A program made the position numbers and the translations under genes. 33,311 nt of DNA, taken from Pascua guehoae. Its lineage: Eukaryota > Basidiomycota > Tremellomycetes > Trichosporonales > Trichosporonaceae. How positions within the stretch are numbered: position 1 is the stretch's first letter; every line of letters starts with the position of its first letter. Positions 1-11,383 of this stretch are shown in pieces. The notes beneath the pieces are model-generated. The model saw nothing but the letters and a program-made list of their open reading frames with translations, was not told where the DNA came from and did no database searches. Location: the NCBI GenBank assembly GCA_001600415.1, contig BCJX01000001.1:2515434-2548744 (forward strand), written 5' to 3'.

Positions 1-27
1 CCCCATCCTACCCCCACTAACCACCAG

Positions 28-927
28 ACCAACAACACGCACGCACACGCGCCTCCTCGAAATCTTTACCGACACGAAACCGGGCACATGCGCCCTGGGC
101 CCCGAAGCCGCCAACGCCGCCGCCCTCCTCCAGTGGCGCATGGACCATGTCCTCCCCGACCGCCCCGGGGCGGACGCCGACGCGCTCGTCGATGCGCTCT
201 ATCAGGAGCTGCCCGTGGCCAAGCGCGTGCATGTCCCGCAGGCTGGTGAGTGTGGTTGGTGGTGGTGGTGGTGGTGTGGTGATGGTTTGTGGTCGTTGGT
301 GGTCGTTGGTGGTTGGTGGTCGTTGGTGGTGGTCTGGTTCGTGGTTAATGTGCTTGCTGTGCTTGGTGTCGGCCGTGTGGGCGTAGCTGGTGGCTGGCAT
401 GGCTGGTGGCTGTGGTTGGTGTAGTTGAGTTGTTGGTGGCCGGTATGGTTGTGGTTGATTGGCCTCGGCGCCGGTGTCGGCTTGCCTTGAATCCGGCGCC
501 ATGTGTCGTGTACGAGCTTTATTAGGGTTGCCGAACCCGTGCATGTTGTCCGGTTGTACCGTGCCACCCTGTCCAGACGCACAACACGCACAACGCGGCA
601 GACGAGAGCAGGGTACACACCCAAGCATGACCCGGCACACAACGATTGGCTCTTTGCGTGTCGTACCCATATCCTACCCTCCACTGCCCAGTCCCAACTA
701 ATGCACTAGAACAAGCGTCCCACTTTGCCCGCAAAAAGGAGCACGAAGCACGCCGCGCGGCGCGCGCGCGTGAGCGGCAGGCCGCACAGGAAGCCCGAGC
801 CGCGCGCGAGGCGGCTGCAAAGGCCAGGCGCGAGGCAAGGCGCGCGCAGGAGCGCGAGCGTGTTGGTGTCTATCGTGGTGTGCGGGGGAAATCGTATGCA
901 GAGAGATTGATCGGCGAGCGTGGCTAG
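28..927 (+). CDS. 3' end of an unrecognised protein gene (last two exons)
   Basis: Two exons can be joined. The first runs from a CTAAC...CCACCAG acceptor at 27 to 245. The second runs from 710 to a TAG stop at 925-927. The donor GTGAGT at 246 and the TAG acceptor at 707-709 are both phase 1, so the frame is kept. The visible part gives about 145 residues. The first exon has a compact acidic/hydrophobic region (LLEIFTDTKPG...LLQWRMDHVLPD). The last exon is a highly charged Ala/Arg/Glu coiled coil ending in VYRGVRGKSYAERLIGERG. The intron of 464 nt is unusually long for this window and is filled with GTGGTG-type repeats. The 5' part lies outside the window. I do not recognise the family and assign no function. 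The gene converges on the minus-strand gene that ends at 1343. Confidence 0.55.
255..345. repeat. GGT/GTGGTCGTT simple repeats inside an intron
   Basis: This is a run of GGT triplets followed by irregular GGTCGTTGGT units, entirely within the 464-nt intron of the first gene. It explains why spurious Trp/Val-rich and His/Pro-rich open frames appear here on both strands. Confidence 0.75.
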
Positions 928-1342
928 TGGAGTGGACCAGAGTGTGGTCAAGCGCTTCCCCACTCGGGTGTGACCAATGTACCAACAGTGTGTAGTTTAT
1001 CCATCCATCATGCATTCGGCTATAGTAGAGGGTTAATCGTGGCATGGATACATAGTTTCATACTGGAGACAACGGCGGGTGGCTCGGCTGGGGACTGGGT
1101 CGACCCAGAATTGTTCGAATGGGTCGTGTGTTGTGCTGTGGTTTGTCAGCTCAGGTTCCTAGTTCGAGCTGGGATCAGACTTACTCAATGCAAGGTGTGG
1201 GGGATCTCAATTGTAAAGCATTGCAAGGGTCGTGTCGATCGTACTCTCGTCAATCGTGTCGTTTCGCAAGGTCGAAGAAACCTGAAGCGGCATGGGAACC
1301 AAGGTGCTCGTGTCCTGTGCCGAATACCCGTGCCAACGCCGT
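928..1342. other. Convergent intergenic spacer
   Basis: This stretch separates the stop codons of two convergent genes. I see no tRNA, no repeat and no convincing coding frame in it. It should hold the 3' UTRs of both neighbours. Confidence 0.5.
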
Positions 1343-4300
1343 TCAGGGCGAAGGGGTTTCCTCCTCGTCGCCATCGTATCCGTCGTCGCGCAATCCTCCG
1401 GTCACACTCTCACTCATCGTATCCGTGACTCCCCCCTCACCCCCCTCTCCACTCTCGCCCTCAAGTTTGGTACGCTCGTTCGAGGTCGCCCACGTCGGCC
1501 AGAGCGATTTTCCACGCGCGGTACCTCCGGTACGCTCCTTGCGCAGGCCTTGCTTGAGGAGGTACTCGTGCTTGGCGGCAAAGTACTCGACGCCCGACCG
1601 CTTGCCACGGGTGACGAAGACGGCAAAGGCTTCGGCACTAGCCTCCAGCTGGCCCCGCGTTGCTCGAGTCGGGAGGTAAGCGGGCGATGGCGCCTCCTCA
1701 TCCGAGTTGGTGTCGAAGTCCAATCCGGCGGCGCTCAGAGTTGGGGGCGTGAGACCTTGTGCCTCCTCAGTAGTGGTCTTGACACCTGTGCCGGGAGTCT
1801 TGATAGAAGTCTCTGTGGCGGCCCGCTCGATGGTTCGTTGTTCACCAGCGCGAACACGTTTCGACGTGGAATCGGACTCATCGTCCGACGCAGACCTCTT
1901 GCGCTTCCCAGGTGGTGACGACATGTAGTTGACAATGGATGCCCCGGTACCGCCGTGAGAGCTCATCGCTTCAGCTTCGGGCTCTACCTCTGAGCTGCTA
2001 ATCGTCCGCAGACGCTTTGAGACGGGTTCCGAATCCCCGTCGGAAGGAGACAGCTTGCGCTTCGCGGCGGATCCAGACGCATCGCTGTCGACGAGCGAGA
2101 AACCCTCGCGGCAGTCTGAACTCCAATGCAAGTCGCCATTGAGCCACGCGAGGCTGCGGTTAAAGGAACGTCGGATGCGCTTTTTGACATCCTCCCGAAC
2201 AGAGGCGGGGATGTTTTCGGGTAGTTTGTTGACGGACGACTTGGACTTCGAGCTGTCGCCCGACTTTTCGCCCAGTGGGGACGACCCGCGGGTCAGCACT
2301 GGCGAGGAAACCAAGTCCACAATTGAGGCCCCGGTGCCCGGGCTGGCCGTGCCACCATCTTCGGAAGGGAGAAGGGACGCAAAGTCAACAATAGACGCGC
2401 CACTGCCATCGCTGTCGGAGTGAGGAGGAGTTACGCCACTTGGGCCTGGCTCCGAACCTGTCGTCGCAATGGATGCCGACGACGAAACAAGGTCCAGGAT
2501 AGATGGTGCTTGCGACTCCTCACGGGTGAGACGCCGCTTGTTGCGTCCCATCGCTTCAACGGGCGATTCCTTACGCTTTCGCAAACCATAGGTGTGCGAC
2601 TGTGAGCCCGAGTCGGACGAGGTAGCGGGACCAACGACTGTCGAAATTGCGCCAACGGTGTGGCTAGTGGGGTGGTTTGTGGCACTGCCACTTTCGGCTG
2701 CGTTGCTTGAGGAAATGATACCCGAGGTGCCCAGGGCGTCCGTCTGGCCCGTTTTCGGCGGTGGTGCGGGGCCTGCTGGTGCAGAGGGGAACGGAATGAG
2801 CGATGGAAGTGCTACTGGAGCGGATGCACCTTCGGCTTTGCTCTTCTTGGTGGCGGGCCGCCTACCGCGCTTTGGGCGTGGAGGCTCGCCGGTTTCAGGG
2901 GTGGACTCGATGTCTTGAACGCAACTCAAGTACCAAGCAGGTACGTCCCGCTGGGGGACCTTTTCTTTGCCCTTGTTAATTCCATCGCCCAGTCCCCCGC
3001 CTTCGGCTTGATGCACGGTGTCCTCGGCACCGCTGAGACCGTCTTTGTGTTTGCCGCCAAGGGGATCGTCCTCGCGGACTTTGTCGGTCGCTCGGGCGGC
3101 GTCGGACTTGTTGGATTGGGTGGGGGTCTCAATCGTCTGGTGGCCTTCCACAATACGAGCGTGGTCGGCACCGGTCTTGACATGCTGTTCAACAAACTGG
3201 CGTTCAAAGGTTTTCTTCAGGTTGTCCATGATCACGTCGGTGGGGTGTTTGACAAACCGAATCTCGTGGCGCGTGTTGTGAATGGTGAACGGAGCCTTCA
3301 CGGGAACAGACGATGACGTTTCGGAGGAAGCTTCATTGTTGGGGATGATTGGGGAGAGGGTCGTTGGGATAGGAGCGTCGACCACGGGGTCCTTAGTACT
3401 CTGTGGCAGGCTCGCTGCCTTCGGGCGCTCTGGCGCCGGTGTGGTGCTTGTAGATGTGCTTGCCGAGGTGGTGCGGGAGCGGACGCGGGTTGAGCGACGA
3501 GTGGCTGCAACCTGGGGAAGCTCCACAGTCTCGGGAAGGGGGCTCAGAGAAGAAGAGAGGGGCGAGCTACGGCTTTGAGACGACGAACTTGCTCCGTCTG
3601 AAGAGTCGAAAGTCTGTGAGCTTGAAGCAGTCGCCTGGGTCTTTGAACGTGTGATCCGAATAGTAGGAGAGGGTGAGCTCTCGGGTGTGTCCTTGGGCAT
3701 GGCTGGGGGGAAGATTGAAGACGAGTCCTGGAGCTGTCCAAACCAGTACTCGCGAGCAGTGGGATGGAACGGAGCATCAGGCCGTTCAGGCCGAATGGGG
3801 TAGGGGGGGTTTGAGGGCTTGGACGACGCCCGAATGGGTGGGGCAATGATCAAGTACGAGGGCACGGGGCCTTTCGGCATAGGGGGGAGCGGTGGCAGCT
3901 CCGGGCGGACAAGGTCAATAAGACGAGGTCGCAAATCAGCCTCAGTAATGGGCTTCTTGGAATGCTTGGAGTTGTAATGAGCCTCCGGTTTGTTAAAGTT
4001 CTTGGTGGTGCAGCCTGCAGTGTCAGCAGTCGTTCTTGTGCAGTAGCGGCGTACCTTGAATGGCGCAAGAAGAGTTTGCGACCTTTGTAACAATTTCGTC
4101 CAGAGCGTCCTTCAGACCTGGGCCACATTCAAGTCGTGTACCGCCGATGTACGTCCCGTCCTTGGCCTTCTTTTCTTTCCAGACCACCTCGGGTGGTTCG
4201 CCGGCCTCCTGCATGTTAGAGATGGGGATCATGTGATGTTTACTAACGATCTTGGCTTCGATGCGCGTAAGGTGTAGTGCAATGTGCTGGGGGCGGGGTA

Positions 4301-5143
4301 AGTGATCTGCCAATGGGAGGGGGACGTGCGCATCAAGCCATGTTGTCCATCATCGGTCTCGAGCGCCGAGTGACTCACCTTTTTGAAGTGCAAATCGCTG
4401 ATGAGTTGAGCGGTGCACCGAAAGTCTCCGATACGGAGGTGACACTGAGCGAGGTTCTTGGACGGACGCAGGCGTGCCAGGCCGAGCTCGTGTGCTTGCA
4501 TGCCAGTGAGCGTACGGGGAGCATCTGGTGGGGAGATGGCGGGCGGTGCGGGAGCGGAGGGTGGGGAAGGGGCGATGTGTGGGGAAGGGGCGATGTGTGG
4601 GGAAGGGGCGATGTGTGGGGTGGTGGTGGGCTTAGCAGCGTCGGGTGATGGGGTGGTGGTGACCGCGGTCATGGTGGCTGGAGTGGGACCAGACGAGGTG
4701 GTGGTGCTTGACACTGCTGGAGGAGGAGAAGGTTCGGTCGCGGGTGCGACTACAGGCTTGGGGATAGCGGGGGGGGTGTTTACCGCAGTGGTGTTTGGTG
4801 AGGTGGTGCCAGTTGAGGTCGAGGTCGAGCCAGTCGACGTCGCCGCAGTGTCGGCCTTGGACATTGCTGTCGGTGCAGGGGCGAGGGGAGGGTTGGGGGT
4901 ACTTGAGCGCGAGCGCGAGGTCGCAGAACGCAGGCGGGTCCGAATGCCGTCGCTGACAGCGTCGGCAACGGGCGGGGTGGCAACGGCGACACCGGCGGCA
5001 GCGTTGTCGGCGACTACGGGCAAGCTACGAGGAGTACGCTCGTCCATGATGGGAAGGGCGATGGGAGCGTCGGCGCTAACGATGCGACGATGGGGATTGG
5101 GGGGATGAGGGTTGTCCGGAGCCATATAGGCGAGGGAGAGCAT
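1343..5143 (-). CDS. Large disordered protein with two C2H2-like zinc knuckles, AT-hook-like motif and SIVDL repeats
   Basis: There are three exons: 5143-4379, 4286-4055 and 4014-1343, separated by introns of 92 and 40 nt. They encode about 1222 residues (an alternative ATG at 5125 gives 1216). Residues 1-225 are Ala/Pro/Thr-rich, with three HIAPSP repeats. Around 234-260 lies C-X8-C-X3-L-X5-F-X2-H-X3-H. Around 329-350 lies C-X4-C-X10-H-X4-H. Both are completed exactly across a splice junction. The rest is Ser/Pro/Glu-rich and probably unstructured, with an AT-hook-like PKRGRRPATKK near 712, four copies of an [AG]xSI[VL][DN] motif (837, 873, 896, 1025), and several KRKxSxSDxxS...SKR[LV]R bipartite nuclear-signal-like blocks. 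A short ordered C-terminal patch (about residue 1140 on) contains FAVFVTRGKRSGVEYFAAKHEYLLKQ. Nuclear, DNA- or chromatin-linked work is inferred from these motifs only. I recognise no named family, and the zinc knuckles are non-canonical in spacing. Confidence 0.75.
4563..4616. repeat. Three tandem 18-bp units within the coding sequence
   Basis: GGGGAAGGGGCGATGTGT is repeated three times without change (plus strand). On the coding (minus) strand it encodes HIAPSP three times. The length is a multiple of three, so copy-number change keeps the frame. Confidence 0.9.
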
Positions 5144-6502
5144 ATGAGGGAGGTGGGGCGGGGAGTGAGGAAGAAGACAAGTATGGAAGGTGGAGAGGGG
5201 ATGGGGACAAGTACGGAGGCTGTCTGTGGTTTATGTATGTACGAGAGTATGGAGGGTTGGGGAGTGTGTGATGCGGAAGGGTGGTGGACAATGTCCGTTG
5301 TGTATTGTATGTAGGAAGGGAAGGGTGAAGAGTGAGGAGTAGAGGAAGGAAGAAGGGTGACGGAGTGAAGAAGTGAAAGGTAGAGAGAGGGAGAATGGAC
5401 AGACAGTACAAGGTTGGTGGCAGTCAGCCAGGCAACCGGGCAGGCAGGCAGGGCAGTCAGCCAGGCGGGCTAACAGACCCAACAGTCCAAAGTGTGTGTA
5501 CAGTGTGTATGTGTGTTTCTGTCATTATGTGTGATGGGCGACTGACCCCCTATCCCCGCGCAAACGCTGACGCCCCCGCGCACGCCGAACCCCCCGCTTG
5601 CCTCAGAGCGTCGATACCCCACGCCACCAATGCACGCATGACCCCCTCACTCGCCGATTGCATCGTCCTTGCACCTCGACCCCTGTGCATGACTCGCCCA
5701 GGCTGGGCGGTGCTGCCGTTGCCTCTGGCGGCTGGGTTGCACGGACACGCGCCACAGCATCAGACCCAAGGGGGAAACGCGACCGTACCGATCAGGGTCA
5801 ACAAAGCGAGATGGACGCGATGGTGCCGAGAACAATGACAATGTCGGCCAAAGGTGCACCACCGCCGTGCACCGCGAGGGATGACAATGGGGGCGATAGT
5901 AACACGACAATGCGAGATATACACCAACTGTGCACTGCAACCGAACATTGACCCTACTTCATCCATCTTCACCATCTCAAGCAATCAAGTCATCACCAAT
6001 ACACAAGCATACTCCGTCACCACCGCCTACACCACCCACCACCACCACCACCACCAACTCCACCTAGTCCACCCGGCGGCAACACCGACGCTAACACGCC
6101 ACCCGCAAGCCACCACCAATGAAACTTTGGAAAGGAAATCGTGACATCGTGATTTATCGTTACGCGGTATTGTATCTATCGACTGGTGCTGGTGCAGAGA
6201 TAGGGAATGTGTCAAATCGCACAGCATGGAACATGGCGTCGTATTCTCCTCGAGTCTCACTTCAAAACATCCACACGGTCACTTGAATCCCCTTATACAC
6301 TCTCCCCCTCCCTGCGAGCCATGACCATGCAAGAGAGAACAAAGGGCACACTGTAAGTGCAACTAACACCACAGCCGCACCCTCATTCTCTCTGTGCACA
6401 GCACGGCTCTCGCCAACGTCACAGCACGGCACGGCACAGCATGCACGGCACGACTGCAAACAGAGGCAATTGTCTGTGGTGGACATTGTTCACCGACAGG
6501 GC
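5144..6502. other. Intergenic region upstream of the zinc-knuckle gene
   Basis: About 1.36 kb between a minus-strand stop (6503) and a minus-strand start (5143). It should contain the promoter and 5' UTR of the zinc-knuckle gene and the 3' UTR of the membrane-protein gene. The part next to the start is purine-rich on the plus strand (GGAAGG/GAGAGG runs, 5150-5400), meaning a CT-rich non-template strand, which is common in fungal promoters. A CAGGCAGG-type repeat lies at 5430-5465 and a CCA run at 6035-6060. I see no coding region. Confidence 0.45.
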
Positions 6503-8274
6503 TCAGCCCCGCTTCTTCTGGGTCACTACGACCACAACGACAATCACCACGACGGCCGTGAGGAAGACGCAAAACGAGAGGGCACAGCGGCGAGCGTACA
6601 TGCGCTCAGACTAGGAGAATCAGCACAGTCGACGATGGAACCGTGCCCACTCTTGCGAGCGAGGCTACCGGCGTCTGACTGACCCTTTGGAGAATGTTGA
6701 GCTGCTCGTGGCGGTTTTTCGTCTCCGAGGGCAGAGTCGCTTTGAAGGGCATACATGAACTTGACCCTGTCAGCATGGTCTCCCGTGCGTGGTTCCTTGT
6801 CCGCGGGGACGCACATGCACATGCCGACGATCCAGAGCGGCGGGAAGAGGAATCCCCACTTCCAGAGACGCTGGGCTGTGGTCTCGGGTGTGCTGTCCGC
6901 GTAGGTCGACGAGCGGGGGTACGATGCCTTTTCCGAAGGGTCGCGCGGGGTGAGGGGCCGGCGGGGGTCGTTGGGGTCGGTGGGGTCGGCAATCGCCTCG
7001 AGCGGGAACGGCTGCCGGCGCGTGCGGTAGGGTTCGTACGTGCTTACAGCGCCCGAGCGCATCGACTTGATCGAGTACTGCGAGAGCGTGTTTGTGCGGG
7101 GGCGCGGGGCGAGGAGGTTTGGGTTGGAGGAATTCGGGAGCGACTCAAAGGTGCTACTCCGAGAGCCGTTGAGAGAGGGGAGTAACGGGGGGCTGGGGCT
7201 CTCGTTCCGCGCGGGCAGGTCAACGGTGAGGACGTAGCCACGCTGCTGGACTGCGGGGGACGAGGGAAGGGACGGGACAGCTGACGGTGTGGCGGAGACC
7301 ATACTCAGGGCAGAGATGGAACTGACGCTCGGACGTCCCCGGCCTAACCGCCGTGGTGGTAAGAGCTCTTCATCGTCGTCGGCTTTTGAGTGTCCCGGGA
7401 CCACTCCCTCCAGGGCCATGTCGCTCGACAGAGTGTGTCGCCGCGCTATCTTGTCCCGAAGTGAGGCTTTGCGGAGGGGGAGATGGTCGGTCGACATGGA
7501 CTCGTGCGACGTATCCCAATGGCTGCTCCGTGAGAGCGAGTCGGTGTGCGCCGACTGCGACGTGAGGGTGGTGTAGTCTGAATGGCCGTGCGATTCTGCA
7601 TAGTCGAGCCGACGCCCAAAGTCGTCTGGTGCCATGGACGGCACCGGCTTGCGGCGTGCGCGGCCAGAGCTGACAGTGGATCCTGGGCCCGAGCTCGCGA
7701 GGCGGACGGGCGCCGGGCGCTCAAGTGGCGTGTGTGGTGTGGTGGGTGTGCCCGCCACCGACCCCTGGTTGGAGCCCGAGGGAGAAATGGGCGTCTGGGG
7801 TGCCGACGCAGGCGCCTTGGGCGCGAGGAATGCAGCCGAACTGGTGTGTACTTCTGCGACGTCGTCGTCCTTTTCGGTAGAAAAGGGGTGGGGCATGGGC
7901 TCGGCAGCGCCGGGAGGGAGGTGGAGAATCATGGAAGCCCGTGCGGCAATCGAGATGCGCAGAGACGAGCGTTTCGGGCGGCGTGGGGCAGAAGAAGGCG
8001 AGGAAGAGGTATCGGATGCGGCCGAGGAGTGTGCATCGTCGGCGTCATTGAGCGGTGCGGGAGAGGATACGGAAAGCTTGGGACCGAGCTGGGGCTGGGA
8101 ATCGGACTGGGACTTCGGTGCTGGGGCGGGACTGGGAGGAGGACGAGGCGAAGGTGGCGGCGGCGGTGGGCGCTTGGTCGAGGACACGCGAGACGGAGTC
8201 GAGGGAATGGGGGGAGGAGCAGGACGAGCTGGCCCGGGCGGCGTCGAGCCAGCCTCTGTCGTTGTTGCGGCCAT
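6503..8274 (-). CDS. Ser/Pro-rich single-pass membrane protein with GFLFPPLW motif
   Basis: The first in-frame ATG is at 8274. The long open frame further upstream begins with GTG and is not a eukaryotic start. Exon 1 ends at 6815. Two introns near the 3' end are needed: 6760-6814 (GTGCGT...AAG, exact ends uncertain) and 6611-6683 (GTCAGT...TAG). Joined this way the product has about 547 residues: a Pro/Ser/Thr-rich, probably disordered region, then WKWGFLFPPLWIVG (471-484), a short linker with KNRHEQLNILQR, then ERMYARRCA and a strong membrane helix of Val/Ile (about 522-541) ending in TQKKRG. The order GFLFPPLWIxG, linker, ERxxARRC, membrane helix is a pattern I know from uncharacterised fungal proteins. 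The function is unknown. The N-terminal part is presumably cytosolic and, being so Ser-rich, a likely kinase target. Without the last intron the frame would miss the membrane helix. Confidence 0.6.
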
Positions 8275-11200
8275 CCTGGAGACGCCGGCGTCGGCGAGGC
8301 GTATGGTGCGGGGTGGGGATGGTGCCACAACTCAGTTGCGGGGAGTGAGGAAAGGTTCTGTTGTGAGTGCTGTGTCAAGTTGTTGGAGTTGGGGTTGGGT
8401 TGAGTAGAGGAGTGTTTGGACACTAACAACGACGTTGGTGGGGACTGCGATGGGCCACGGGGGTGATTGCCGGTGAGCAGGCACCCCTTTGGTGGGTATC
8501 CAAAAGAAGGGATGGAGGTGGTAGCCGAGGTTGACGGGAGGCGACCGGGGACCGGGGTACGTGGTGGCAATGTGGGGGAGGGGGATGAAGGAAAGGGGGG
8601 GATGGGCGTTTGGTGGTGGGTGCCGCTAGGGCAATGATGGTGGCGAGCAACCAGGCCAGCCTGCAGCCTGATGAGGAGGGAGGATGAGAAGAGAGAAAAA
8701 GAATGAAAAAAGGGGTGGGTGTAGCAAAGACGACGACGACGACGAGGCGCAAGCGCGTAATCGAGGTTTGGGGACTTTGGCAAAAGATATGCACAGTATT
8801 GACAATGCCCATGGGGGGCACGGGGCACTAGTCTGATTATCCATTCTTGTCTCGTGTAGCAGATGCAAAACCAGCCAGCCATACGGAAGTACGGAAGGCT
8901 TCGGGCAACGCCTTGCCATGCGCCAGGTTTCAGCGCCAGAGGGACCCCGGAATCACAGGGATGACAGGAATGCTACGCAGACAACAAATGCAGCTTTGTG
9001 TCGACAATGTCCTGCGAAGTCATGCGGACCCATGGGCATGGCAAGCCAAAGGCCGACCTAGAATAAGTCTGTGCAGAAAAAATGTCCCCTGCTAAGGTGT
9101 ACTGTTCTGCCCCCAAATGTCCATTGTCCAGCGGGGGCCAGATACAGCCCAGCGGCGTAAAGGGGCCCGATGCACTCCTTTTTTTTTTTCAGAGGAAAGA
9201 GGAGCGTGCGCCCCAGTGGCTAGAAGGGGACTGCAAAGTGAAGAGGGACGTAGAGAGGGGCGCAACAAGGGAACGGCGGGGGATTGTAGGTGGTATGTGC
9301 GCAAATGTCCAGGTAGACTGTACGTATGGGGCCGACGCCTTGAAGGGTAATGGCTGAGGGAAGACTGATGGATGGCTGATGGATGGCTGATGCCTGATTC
9401 CTAATCCGGTACGAGTTGGATGGCTTGAGACGTGTACAGTACAACGATGCAGGGCTAGGGTGTACATACAGGTGTGTAAAGGTGTGCGCCCCTGTCCAGC
9501 CCGCGGCAGCCCCACCCCCATGTACGCCAGGCAAAGAAAGATGCATCGGGGGTCGCAGGGAATCCACACGGGCAAAGGATGAAAAGAAACGCGCCTTTTC
9601 CCTCAAAGTCACCCCAGTCGATGAACGCTAGATCAATGGATCGATGGAGCGCTGGATCGCTCAAGCACTAGTCCCGTCAATCATCACAGCACAAGTCATG
9701 ACAGAGCAAAGGCAGCATGCAGCACCAAAGAGCAAGAAGCAGTAAAACGCGAGACGAGCGCCGGATGTGCCGGGCAGACTCGGACCATTTGTCATTTGCC
9801 CGCCACGCCGCGGTACCTGTACGCCACACCGCCACATGCAGCCACACCTATTTCCAAACCCAAGCAATAGCGGCATGTGGGCAAACTTGTCTGCGAAATT
9901 CGCCCTTGTCGCCGTTTTGGACCAGCCCCGCCTGCTCCTTCTGATACTTGGACCCGGTGGCCTGGTCCGTGGCATCGCTGTGCGAGGCGCGTGGTCTGGG
10001 CTCTGGCCTTGAGAAGGGGCAGGGCGTGGGCGCGCGTGGGAGAGGTTGTTGTTCCATGATTTTTGTGGAGACGATGAGTGCGAAAACTCACGTAGCGTGG
10101 GTGAGTTGCATAGTGGCCCTGCGGGGGAGGACGTAGGTCATCCTCGTCACTGCCCCGCGCGTCTGCTTCCACCTTGCCTAGCTTGCCTTGTGACCCCGTG
10201 AATCCATGGCCGTTGGAGACCCCGGCGCCCCGGCACGGCACGGTCAGTCTGCCAAGTCCTCCACAGGCCTGCACAACGTCAGTGCGCGCCAACACTGTAC
10301 TAGATACATGGCCACGGATGGACAAGCTCATGAGGGCACATCCAGGCGGTACGGCATCCGAACCAAAGTGTCAGAGGGGTCCACCACAGGCCACAGGCCA
10401 CAGGAGACCACAGAATAACAAAAAATTAGTGATGGGCGCAGGGATGGCGAGGCAGCAGCTCACCTCTGCTGGGGTTTAGGCAGAGCGAGACAGAGTCACA
10501 TTGCGCCCCTCACGAACCATTTTGTCAGATTCTGTAAGTTATACGTTCGCGGAGGGTATCTACAAGTCATGCTGCTTGCTGCTTGTGCATGTCGGCTGGA
10601 TCGCGTTCTGTGTGAGACTTGTGGCTGACGGCGATACATGGGTTTTATCGCATCGCACGCTGGTTCAGGCCCGGGACGAGGATGAAACCAGCACTTGAAG
10701 ACTAAAGGGACATGACAACTATCTATTGGACATGGCAACTATCTATTTTCCGGATGTACGTAAGCTCCATCGCTTGCAGAGTAGCAAAGACGGCGATTTC
10801 GAGTACAAGATGTGCTGGCTCCTAGCTGTCGGTGAGAATGCACGCAAAACAATCCTTCTGATTCTTGGTAATGTGAAACTGCACAGGACTCTTGCTCCGA
10901 ACTGTATATCAACACGCATGGCGGGGCCGTGGAGAAGGTGAGAAGTGCGCAGCAAGGCGGGGGAAGTGCGTTGAGAAAGGGGCCGTGGCAGTTCCCAAGC
11001 TGCATGCAAGCTGTGCTCGTGCCAGACATTTTCAAGTGGCACGCATGGTATACATGGTATGCAATTGGGCGGCCTGGGCGGTAAGCTTTGTTGGGATGTA
11101 TGGCAGAGTAAGAAGAGATTTCTGGGCGAACCTCTGAGAATCGAACTCGCGTGCTACAGGAACAGTCCCAGCAGCGGTAAGGGACAAGGCAATAACAAAT

Positions 11201-11383
11201 TTAATAACGTGTCATAATGAGCCTATGAGATCGCCCGGGACAAACCGTATCACCTCACTTTCCACAGTCACCACTCCCAAAAGTCGGCCTCGAACTCTAC
11301 AACCAGACCCACCTCCAAACCCACATCCCACCACCTCCAACCCCACCTCCAACCTCCCGACCCCCGCGCAGCGGCCCGCAACC
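8275..11383. other. 3.1-kb gene-poor stretch
   Basis: This lies between divergent genes (membrane protein to the left, mS33 to the right) and so holds both promoters. The first 500 bases are low-complexity GGGGA/GGTGG sequence. A T10 tract followed by CAG is at 9179-9190, GATGGATGGCT repeats are at 9369-9392, and CCACAGG repeats are at 10380-10410. Open frames here have no recognisable domain, except the possible orphan exon at 9887-10057. A tRNA-like B box (GTTCGATTC on the minus strand) near 11131 has no tRNA around it. Confidence 0.4.
9887..10057 (-). pseudogene. Possible orphan first exon resembling the N terminus of glutathionyl-hydroquinone reductases
   Basis: From an ATG at 10057 the minus strand encodes 57 residues ending in ATDQATGSKYQ...DKGEFRRQ. 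The pattern 'DKGEF[KR]RQ' resembles the start of fungal omega-class glutathione transferases of the Ecm4 type (remembered family pattern, not a search). The expected continuation, with a C-P-[WF]-[AC] active site and the thioredoxin-like fold, is not found in the next 900 bases of the minus strand. It may therefore be a relic of a lost gene, an exon with a distant partner, or chance. The possible donor after it (GTTTGC) is weak. Confidence 0.18.

Noticed and set aside
8275..8328. Extended start of the membrane protein at 8328
   Set aside because: The codon is GTG; the first true ATG in frame is at 8274.
7582..8407. Two overlapping plus-strand frames of about 260 codons
   Set aside because: They are antisense to the Ser/Pro-rich membrane-protein exon and consist of Gly/Arg-rich shadow sequence without introns or motifs.
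11110..11190. tRNA-like sequence on the minus strand (GAGTTCGATTCTC)
   Set aside because: It contains a good B-box match and a GTCCC...GGGAC hairpin, but the T stem pairs at only three positions and no matching 5' acceptor strand exists; at most a degraded tRNA.
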